Both the position numbers and the translations under genes were made by a program. Below are positions 24,578-31,327 of a stretch of DNA of 41,073 nucleotides, one piece after another (position 1 is the stretch's first letter; each line of letters starts with the position of its first letter). This DNA comes from Methanomassiliicoccales archaeon (GTDB taxonomy: Archaea > Thermoplasmatota > Thermoplasmata > RBG-16-68-12 > SOIM01). The stretch covers positions 1-41,073 of the forward strand of contig JAUVGH010000018.1 of NCBI GenBank assembly GCA_030593885.1, written 5' to 3'. The notes under the pieces were generated by a model. That model did no database searches. It was not told the DNA's origin and worked only from the letters and a program-made list of their open reading frames with translations.

Positions 24578-24867
24578 CTCTCTCCGCCCTCCCTGTCAAC
24601 GTGGATCTCCAGGAACCTCAGTCTCTTCTTCTGCCGTCCTTTGAGCTTGTCGACATTATAGAATATCGATACGATGGAGTACATGAGAACCAGTGTGAGA
24701 TACGTGGACACCAAGAACAGAATGAGGAGGAGGATGTCGAACCCTTTCAGGAGGTTGGAGAAGGAATATGTCATGAACCACAGGGTGGCACCCGAGAGCG
24801 ATATCAGTAGAAGGGTGTAGACCAGGATCCTTGCACCTGGAGATCTCGCTTTCGTTTTGGCTTTCAT
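24574..24867 (-). CDS. Small two-TM membrane protein of set D, second
   Basis: 97 residues with two helices and the NLLKGFD inter-helix motif and KGRQKKRLRFLEI segment seen in its module B counterpart (13673-13963). ATG overlaps the stop of the subunit IV-like gene by four bases. Unknown family; paired retention in both sets argues for a real structural role. Confidence 0.75.
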   Translation of the reverse strand: MKAKTKARSPGARILVYTLLLISLSGATLWFMTYSFSNLLKGFDILLLILFLVSTYLTLVLMYSIVSIFYNVDKLKGRQKKRLRFLEIHVDREGGER

Positions 24868-25241
24868 AAGAACCCCATGACCGTGAATGCTGCCCAGAAT
24901 GCCATCAGAGCCAGTATGATCGCGAAGAAGATCAGCCTCTTGCGTGGATGTTTTTCCTCTGACTTGTCGAGAAATGGCATAGCCAAGAGGAGGATGACGA
25001 CTGCAAAGACGACCAGAGCGCCGAACAATGGGGAGACGAGGTCGATCATCTCCAGAACTCCCACGAAGAATATGCTGGGGAATCCAAAGGGCTCGGGTCT
25101 GCGGAGGGCGGCGGCTATCAAGATGATGCCAGTAATCAAGAATACCACTCCAATCTCTTCCATTATGTGATTGGGAAGGAAAGGTCTGGAACGTTCTTCG
25201 GATCCCGCCTCGGATTCTTTCTCTGGTTCTATTTCAGTCAC
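24864..25241 (-). CDS. Subunit IV-like membrane protein lacking PEWY (set D)
   Basis: 125 residues, three helices. GTG start at 25241 overlaps the cytochrome b stop (GTGA); the longer frame to 25334 is a read-through of that gene. It aligns with 13972-14433 at both ends (FLPNHIMEEIGVVFLITGII against FWPGFALEELSILLLFFGLI), but the roughly 30-residue loop with NTPPQILPEWY is replaced by RRPEPFGFPSIFFVGVLEMI. The Qo-site PEWY glutamate is therefore missing, so conventional quinol oxidation at this site is not expected. Assignment rests on position and flanking similarity. Confidence 0.82.
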   Translation of the reverse strand: MTEIEPEKESEAGSEERSRPFLPNHIMEEIGVVFLITGIILIAAALRRPEPFGFPSIFFVGVLEMIDLVSPLFGALVVFAVVILLLAMPFLDKSEEKHPRKRLIFFAIILALMAFWAAFTVMGFL

Positions 25242-25942
25242 AGTGGACCACTTATCCCGTGCTTTCTGATAAGGTAGAAATGGACAAGGAGGAACAGAAT
25301 AATCGCAATTGGGAGTACGGTAACATGCATCCAATAGGATCCGGTGAGAGCTTCCCCGACAGTATCAGATGCCCAATTGAAGACACCGCCCACATGGGGA
25401 ATACCGCGAAGCCATCCGAAGGCCCCGGACATCGAAGTGATGGCGAATTCGGACCTCTCATCCATGGGGAGCACATATCCCGTGAGAACGAACAGGAACG
25501 TGAAGACGAGCAGGATCACCCCACCCATCCAGGTCAGTTCTCTGGGGTTCTTGTATGAACCAGTGATGAAGACCCTTAGAACATGGAGAAGCACGGCTAT
25601 GACCATTACATTCGCCGCCCAACTGTGGATGCTCTTTGCGTAAAAACCAAAAGGTAGCTCAGTGGAGATTATCTGGATGCTCCGTTGGGCCCCACCCTCG
25701 GATGGTTCGTAGTAGTTCGCCAGGAAGAACCCGGTCAAGGCCAGAATCAGGAATGCGACAAGAGTGACGCCTCCCAGACAATACGCGGGATTGAGGGCGT
25801 GCTTGGGGACGGTCTTACCCTCGGTCTCTTCCATGAAACGCTCAAGGCCACTTCTGGCGATTATCCAATCTCTTGATTTCGTGAACATCTTGCCTAGCGG
25901 GAGCAGGGCTTTGGATAGGGCACCAGTTGACTCCTTATCCAT
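25238..25942 (-). CDS. Cytochrome b6-like subunit, Rieske-less set D
   Basis: 234 residues from ATG 25942 (MDKESTG), 4 bases after the 12-heme stop; GTG 25957 is an alternative. All four heme ligands are kept with b6 spacing (H106/H120 and H206/H221 in this numbering), and AYCLGG keeps the heme c-i cysteine (C55). The Qo-side PWDQ...W region of module B is changed to PMDERSEFA, matching the loss of PEWY in its partner. Heme binding is thus expected without a normal Qo site. It is preceded by a 12-heme cytochrome gene where a Rieske gene would be expected. Confidence 0.93.
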   Translation of the reverse strand: MDKESTGALSKALLPLGKMFTKSRDWIIARSGLERFMEETEGKTVPKHALNPAYCLGGVTLVAFLILALTGFFLANYYEPSEGGAQRSIQIISTELPFGFYAKSIHSWAANVMVIAVLLHVLRVFITGSYKNPRELTWMGGVILLVFTFLFVLTGYVLPMDERSEFAITSMSGAFGWLRGIPHVGGVFNWASDTVGEALTGSYWMHVTVLPIAIILFLLVHFYLIRKHGISGPL

Positions 25943-25946
25943 GGTC

Positions 25947-26879
25947 TTACGCCTCACTTCGCCTCCTTGAAAGAGCTAGACCTAAGAAAATGGCAATAGA
26001 GGCCGCAAGCGCGATTGCACTGAATAGAACCACATCGAAGATTACCTCTTCGTGAGGAGTTGCGGATGCCGCATGCATGGGCTCATGACATTCCAGGCAC
26101 TTGGGGTACGAATAGCCGTGATACTCGCCGTGGCACTCGTCACAGGTTTTGGTCACCGTCTCGTGTTCCCCGTGACATTCCGAGCAGTTGCCTTCACTGT
26201 GCCCACCATCCTGGAGCTTTGTGAACTCTGCCGGGTGGCAGTCCTGGCAGACATCATTGCTGAGATTGTGCTTGAAGGTGGCCTCGATGGGATCATGGCA
26301 CTCGAGACACTCAGGATACACATATCCTCCGACTGTCCAGTCGTCATGCTTGGTGCCATGGCAGGAGTCGCACTGATTGGAGGGCGCGGTATGATTCTGG
26401 TGACAATTAGTGCAGTCCTGCCAACTGTGGGAGCCCATGTCCAGACGAGCGGTTTCATTGGTGTGACAGGTCGCACATTGCTCGTTGGTTATCTCATGTT
26501 TCCAGTTGGTTGCATGAGGATCATGACAATCAAGACATGATGGGTATTCGAAGTCGTGCATGTTGCCGTGGCAGTAATCACATTCTGTTGTGATGTTTAA
26601 CTCTGACTGGCTTTCTGGATCGTGGCAGGTCTCGCAGGCGGCCCATGAGTGCTTTCCACCCTCCACGGCTTGTGTAATGGTGAAGTGGCACGAATCACAA
26701 TCATCTGCCCTTGTTCCGTAAGAACCGTGCTGAATGACAATATCGGTCTTCTCCTGAGCTGATTCGGAATTCGTTGCGGATGCCTGGAGCAGAACGCCAA
26801 CAATCAAGATAAGGACGATGATGAAAATCGGCTTCCGCAGTGCAACGGTTCTTTTCGAACCCGCTGGAAGTTTGTACAT
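25947..26879 (-). CDS. Membrane-anchored dodecaheme cytochrome c made of three tetraheme repeats
   Basis: 310 residues: signal helix (about 17-33), 12 CXXCH sites at about 61, 82, 100, 115, 135, 156, 170, 191, 211, 232, 246 and 261, then a C-terminal helix (about 278-302) ending RRRSEA. Sites recur with a period of about 75 residues, each unit being CXXCH, HSW/HSEG..CXXCH, CD.CHG..H, YP.CL(D/E)CH. This resembles the cytochrome c3/c7-like tandem class rather than the nonaheme paralogs. It heads the set D operon and probably replaces Rieske as electron partner of the b-type subunit (inference). Confidence 0.93.
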   Translation of the reverse strand: MYKLPAGSKRTVALRKPIFIIVLILIVGVLLQASATNSESAQEKTDIVIQHGSYGTRADDCDSCHFTITQAVEGGKHSWAACETCHDPESQSELNITTECDYCHGNMHDFEYPSCLDCHDPHATNWKHEITNEQCATCHTNETARLDMGSHSWQDCTNCHQNHTAPSNQCDSCHGTKHDDWTVGGYVYPECLECHDPIEATFKHNLSNDVCQDCHPAEFTKLQDGGHSEGNCSECHGEHETVTKTCDECHGEYHGYSYPKCLECHEPMHAASATPHEEVIFDVVLFSAIALAASIAIFLGLALSRRRSEA

Positions 26880-26900
26880 CTCGGTAATTCTAAGCTAGAT

Positions 26901-26936
26901 TTACGGCGTTATAAATCTTGCTATTACCGTGTTATA
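26901..26936 (-). promoter_or_regulatory. Promoter of the dodecaheme operon with repeated element
   Basis: TATA-like GATTTATAAC on the minus strand (26908-26917), about 30 bases from the ATG at 26879. Two direct copies of TTAC(G/C)G(C/T)GTTATA lie at 26901-26913 and 26924-26936, 11 of 13 bases identical, one overlapping the TATA element. Possible tandem operator. Confidence 0.45.
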
Positions 26937-26986
26937 GACTGATATCAGTTTAGCCATTTTCGGTCTTTTCTCTGCGAGTTATCGAT

Positions 26987-27015
26987 ATTCAATGTTCACC
27001 TCTCGAACATTGAAT
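26987..27015. repeat. Perfect 11-bp inverted repeat upstream of the dodecaheme operon
   Basis: ATTCAATGTTC, spacer ACCTCTC, GAACATTGAAT. It lies in the 248-base gap between the end of the CcmI-like gene and the dodecaheme gene, 108-136 bases upstream of the ATG at 26879. No T-run follows on either strand, so a regulator site or RNA processing hairpin seems likelier than a simple terminator. The gap holds no coding signal I trust. Confidence 0.7.
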
Positions 27016-27127
27016 GACGATTTCTGACATGATTCCGAAAGAATACGTTGACAGACAGTCCGGCGTCCGCTTCAGAACTCTTGAACCCTGGGAATCGCTT
27101 ATGAATGAAAACACTGGAGGCCGGCCC

Positions 27128-28489
27128 TCAGCCCTTCCCGTCGATCTCCTTCATCACGTCAACCGCACTCTTCTTGTACTTCTCCAAGAGGTTCTCATAG
27201 ACATCTTCTGGAATCTTCCCCTCCTCGAAGTCTGTCTTCAACCTCTGGATCGCCATCAACATGGTCTGCTTCTTCTGTTCCAGTTCGGAGAGGGGTTCTA
27301 CGACCTCTTCTGTATCCTCCGCCCCTTCAGATGTCTCCTTCTCCTCTCTGGCGGACTTCTTCTGGTAGAACAGATACCCGATTAGACTCCCGATAACGAT
27401 AATGGTTATGATCAAAGCCAAAAGGGCGTAGTCGAACTCGTTCTTCCAGCCCACTGTGAAGCTGATGGTGTCATTGGAGGAGAGGTCGACCCCGGTCATT
27501 GCATACCACTCTCTCTGATGCGAATCGCTCCATTGGGAGAAAAGGATATTCAGATTGTCTCCGACGGTCATCTTGTCGTCCTCGAGAATGAACGCGAATA
27601 TCTCGATGAAGTCGTTGGGGTATATGAGCTCCTTCCGGTACAGGTAGTCCGCGGATGGATCGTCGGCACCATCAATAGGAATGGCATAACCTAGCTGTAT
27701 CTCGATCTTGTAAGTGGGGACCTGAATGTGCAGAATGATCTCCTTGCTCTCATTTGACCCAATCGAGGTCTCGTTGACTACCCCATTCTCTATCAGGATA
27801 GCGGTCCAACCTTCAGGGAGCCCAGTAATCTCAAAATCGACCGTGTCGTTGAACGGGGAGTTGTTGGTTATGTTGATCGATTGGATGAGGCCCAACCTCT
27901 CGGCCATTCCGCTCGCATCCACGGGTATGGTCGCCACGACACCCAGCTGTTCAGCATTGTCGGTCAGGTGCAGACCATCCCCCGTGACAACTGGAAAATC
28001 ACCGAAGGTCTGTGCTTGACCTACCGTCACATTGAGAAAGAGACTATCTGAATAAGATGAGTTCTGGGCAGTCCCCTCAATCACGATGGTCGCCTCCTGG
28101 CCGAAGTATGACATGAAAGTGTCTGGCTCGAACGGTTGACCATGAACGATGTTATCTATACCGGTCGGGAGCATGTCGAAGCAGAGCATCACACCCGCCG
28201 CGTCCATCCTGCATGCCATGTTGGGGGCATTGCCGCAACACTTGGACCTGACAATGGCATTGTCCGGAAGCCAGGAGAAGATGGTCCCATTGAACGTGTC
28301 TGTCCCTGTGTTGTTGAAGAAGATGAACTCTGTAACATCCAGGGTCTTGCGATCCTCCTCCTGGATGATGTCGATCCATCTTTCATCCACCACAAGACCG
28401 TTCGTTGGCATCGGATCATCCGCGCTTATGTGAATGGGGATGGTCGTCAATATCAGCAGTGCAATGAACAGTATAGCTCCAGTCCTCAT
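27128..28489 (-). CDS. Exported membrane-anchored protein with CcmI-like cytoplasmic tail, ccmF partner
   Basis: 453 residues: signal peptide (about 1-22), a large extracytoplasmic beta-rich region with four cysteines close together (SKCCGNAPNMACRMD...LCFDM), a membrane helix (about 357-377), then a helical tail KKQTMLMAIQRLKTDFEEGK (from about 410) ending in KKSAVDVMKEIDGKG. The tail follows the pattern of CcmI/CycH-type cytoplasmic segments (LEFDYExGKLSEEDY). It overlaps the ccmF stop (ATGA), so co-translation with ccmF is likely. A role in apocytochrome or heme handling is inferred; the outer domain is not recognised. Confidence 0.75.
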   Translation of the reverse strand: MRTGAILFIALLILTTIPIHISADDPMPTNGLVVDERWIDIIQEEDRKTLDVTEFIFFNNTGTDTFNGTIFSWLPDNAIVRSKCCGNAPNMACRMDAAGVMLCFDMLPTGIDNIVHGQPFEPDTFMSYFGQEATIVIEGTAQNSSYSDSLFLNVTVGQAQTFGDFPVVTGDGLHLTDNAEQLGVVATIPVDASGMAERLGLIQSINITNNSPFNDTVDFEITGLPEGWTAILIENGVVNETSIGSNESKEIILHIQVPTYKIEIQLGYAIPIDGADDPSADYLYRKELIYPNDFIEIFAFILEDDKMTVGDNLNILFSQWSDSHQREWYAMTGVDLSSNDTISFTVGWKNEFDYALLALIITIIVIGSLIGYLFYQKKSAREEKETSEGAEDTEEVVEPLSELEQKKQTMLMAIQRLKTDFEEGKIPEDVYENLLEKYKKSAVDVMKEIDGKG

Positions 28490-31269
28490 CCTTCCTCCTC
28501 CAGTTTCATCAGCTCCTCTTCCAGCAACTTCTCGTAGTCCTTCTCGGCGACCGGGACCCCTTCTTCAACCTTGATTTCTGCGACCTTGGCCTCCTCAACG
28601 ACCTCCTCCTTGGCCTTGATCCTTTCCTTCCTCACAGGCCTGCGCTGAATCGGGAGATAGTCGACAAAGACCAGAAGGAATATGCCGAAGGACCCCATCC
28701 ACAGACCACCCCACAGGGCGCTCATGAGGGGCAGCGTCTTGACTTCGAACGAAACACCGCCGACAGTGTCCGAAGTGAACATATTGCCAGTGTTCTCGTG
28801 CGCCCAGATCCACCCGTCAACGACAGTGTAGAAGGCTCGGGGTATGAAGTATATGTCCTCGTAGTAGGTGTTCTCCACATAAACGTCAAGCATGTAGTGG
28901 GCATCGTTCGGATTCGCAGGGACCATCCACCATAGGTGGAAAGTGGCTTCGCCAATGATAGAGCCGTCCCGACTGATCTCCACGATAGCAATGAGGTCCT
29001 CATATCGTCCGTCGCCGTCGACGTCGGTTCCGTGTGAATCTACAAGCCTCAGTTCGTACCCTTGGAAATCATCGGAAGACCCTGCCAGAAGGGGTTCTGA
29101 GTAAGCATCGAAGTCCTTCTCAACCATCAGATACGTGCTCCCAGCATAGCCGATAAGCAGCAATACGATGCCGAGGTGGATGAGCTGAGGACTGATCCCG
29201 CCGAGGACCGATCTTACAGACTGGACATTGAGGCGGGCCTTGGAGAAAGCAGGTAGAGACGTCAGTATCAACAACAACGCGATCACGCTGAGAACGCTCC
29301 CAGCGAAAAAGTAACCGAGGGACAGAATCCCGAGGATGGCCCCGATGATGCATATCAGAGGACTTCGTCCCCTTAGGCAGAAGAGTCCGCCGATCAAGGC
29401 CCCTGCCGAAACAAGGAATGCCAGGGCCCCGATCAACAGATCTGGCTTCACTGGCGGAGATAGGCCGATTATCCTGGTCAAGCTGGACCAGAACAACATA
29501 CCGATGATGCCGGCAATGACGAGGAACAGTCCAGCAATCTGCAGGCTTTTCTTTCCGGTCTTCCTGGTGCTGCCCGTGGCCATCATGAATATCCTGTAGA
29601 TGGCGGCGCACAGCGCACCGATGAGTACCACGATGTACGCACCGAAGACATTGCCGGAGAAGACGGCGTAGTAGGCCAGAAGCGTCGCGATGATCAAAGC
29701 GACTATGAGGTAGACGGAGTTCTGTCTACCAAGGTATCTCCACGCCAGACAAACGGTAAGCGTGATCATGAGCGGTATTACGATCAGCGGCAATCTGCTC
29801 TCAAAGACCTCGGGTTGAAGCCCCTCAGAACCCAGGATCATGAGCAGGAGGGTTGTTACGAACCAGATGGTGAAGATAGAGACGGAGACCAACATCGTGG
29901 TCTTGTCGTTTATCACGCTGGACAACGTTACCGGTTCGTTGTCCTCCTCCCTCTCTTGAGAGGTGTATATTATCCATAGAATAGGAATCCCGATAATCAA
30001 AAGGGCCAGTATGGTCAGCCCGATGCCTTTGTTGCCGAACCCTACCAAATCTGAAACACGAAGGCCGAGGGAAGTGAAGGAGGCAACGTCCACGATAGCG
30101 AACAGCAGGAGAACGGCTAAAGAGATCATGTACAGGCTCGGAAACATGCCGGCCGCTCCCTTCAGTGAGCCTTCTCTCTTCCTGATGTTGTAGAACATCC
30201 ACATGAAGAGGACTCCAGCAACAAGCAGAACTGCCAGCATCATCATCATGAAGAAGCCAGCACCCAAGTTCCCCTCAAGTATCGCGACCAGCCTGTCACC
30301 CGGATCGGGTATATCGGACCCGAGACCCGTGAAGGCGTGCAACGGGGACGCCACAAACCCGCTCCTGGTCTCAAATGTCGCAAAGATGATGAGAACGAAT
30401 GTGACGACCGCCAATAACGGCGCCAGGAAATTGTACTGCCTCCGCTTCCGAAAATACGATTGAGTATGTACAAAGCCGGTGAGCGCGATCCATGGGATCA
30501 GATTGGCGACCTCGACCGGGTCCCAACCCCAGTACAGCCCCCATCCGAGAACGGTATAGGCCCACAGGGCACCGATGCCGATACCCAGAGAAAGGAACAG
30601 CCAGCTCAATCTGCTCCACTGCAATGATGAGTCGGTCCACTTCCTGTCACCGGTGATGAGGTAGGCAAGGGCCGAGGCCAACGGGAGCGTCATGAAGGCG
30701 TATGCTGCGAATTCCACTGGTGGATGAGCGATCATCAGGGGAGTCAAGAGCAGCCGGTTGATTCCTTTACCGTCTGGGAAGCTGACAAGGTCGAGCGTGG
30801 TGGTTGCCTTGAAGACATCCGTGTTGATAAGGAGCACCAAGAAGGCAATGAGGATGATCATTGAGATCACCCTTATCCAGTCGTACAGAAGAATGGCCTT
30901 ATCGTCCACTCCCGACTTCTTCGCTCTCCGGCCCTGAATGGCCTCCTCGACGATGATGGACAGGGAGATCAACCAGACCCAGAGCACGATGGTCCCTTCC
31001 TCTCCGGCCCAAAGGCCAGTGAGTTTGTAGTACCAGATATAGTCGGTGGAGGTGTGCCCGTGAACGTAATGGATACCCAAGTTAGGCTCCAAGAAGTAAT
31101 AGACGAGAAGGAAGAAAGTGGTTGTTGTGGTTATGAAACACAGGAATACCAGGAATCTGGACACATTCCGGTGCCTTCTGTCCTTTGTGTAGATGTGGGA
31201 CAGTGACAATGCCACTGAAGCGGTGGCTAGGACCAGAGATAGGTAGACTAATACTGTGCCAATTTCCAC
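28486..31269 (-). CDS. ccmF: Cytochrome c heme lyase CcmF
   Basis: 927 residues with about 15 or more helices, longer than the usual ~650. The WWD motif is WGLYWGWDPVEVANLIPW (243-260), flanked by conserved histidines in AHPPVEFAAY (H182) and VHTQ (H268). LWAGEEGTIVLWVWL (87-100) is also typical. CcmF takes heme from CcmE and attaches it to CXXCH of exported apocytochromes. The C-terminal half holds an extra extracytoplasmic domain (about 720-860) with LRLVDSHGTDVDGDGRYEDL, then a final helix and Lys/Glu-rich tail. GTG start. Located among cytochrome genes, divergent from ccmABCDE. Confidence 0.93.
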   Translation of the reverse strand: MEIGTVLVYLSLVLATASVALSLSHIYTKDRRHRNVSRFLVFLCFITTTTTFFLLVYYFLEPNLGIHYVHGHTSTDYIWYYKLTGLWAGEEGTIVLWVWLISLSIIVEEAIQGRRAKKSGVDDKAILLYDWIRVISMIILIAFLVLLINTDVFKATTTLDLVSFPDGKGINRLLLTPLMIAHPPVEFAAYAFMTLPLASALAYLITGDRKWTDSSLQWSRLSWLFLSLGIGIGALWAYTVLGWGLYWGWDPVEVANLIPWIALTGFVHTQSYFRKRRQYNFLAPLLAVVTFVLIIFATFETRSGFVASPLHAFTGLGSDIPDPGDRLVAILEGNLGAGFFMMMMLAVLLVAGVLFMWMFYNIRKREGSLKGAAGMFPSLYMISLAVLLLFAIVDVASFTSLGLRVSDLVGFGNKGIGLTILALLIIGIPILWIIYTSQEREEDNEPVTLSSVINDKTTMLVSVSIFTIWFVTTLLLMILGSEGLQPEVFESRLPLIVIPLMITLTVCLAWRYLGRQNSVYLIVALIIATLLAYYAVFSGNVFGAYIVVLIGALCAAIYRIFMMATGSTRKTGKKSLQIAGLFLVIAGIIGMLFWSSLTRIIGLSPPVKPDLLIGALAFLVSAGALIGGLFCLRGRSPLICIIGAILGILSLGYFFAGSVLSVIALLLILTSLPAFSKARLNVQSVRSVLGGISPQLIHLGIVLLLIGYAGSTYLMVEKDFDAYSEPLLAGSSDDFQGYELRLVDSHGTDVDGDGRYEDLIAIVEISRDGSIIGEATFHLWWMVPANPNDAHYMLDVYVENTYYEDIYFIPRAFYTVVDGWIWAHENTGNMFTSDTVGGVSFEVKTLPLMSALWGGLWMGSFGIFLLVFVDYLPIQRRPVRKERIKAKEEVVEEAKVAEIKVEEGVPVAEKDYEKLLEEELMKLEEEG

Positions 31270-31296
31270 TCTAGAACCTCGAATCGGCTAATGCCA

Positions 31297-31327
31297 GCGG
31301 AGAATAAAAACTTTGTTTATTCTTCGC
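31297..31327. repeat. Inverted repeat over the stop codon of the 31317 cytochrome gene
   Basis: GCGGAGAATAAA, spacer AACTTTG, TTTATTCTTCGC: 11 of 12 positions pair on the minus strand. It includes the TAA stop (31317-31319) and precedes ccmF. Could be a 3' end stabiliser or partial terminator; no T-run follows. Confidence 0.5.

Noticed and set aside
27014-27385. Plus-strand frame in the gap before and inside the CcmI-like gene
   Set aside because: Most of it is antisense to the clear coding frame of 27128-28489, and the part in the gap has no ribosome-binding site or recognisable protein.
31297-31327. Intrinsic terminator after the 31317 cytochrome gene
   Set aside because: The hairpin is real but includes the stop codon and is not followed by a T-run on the minus strand, so it is listed as an inverted repeat only.
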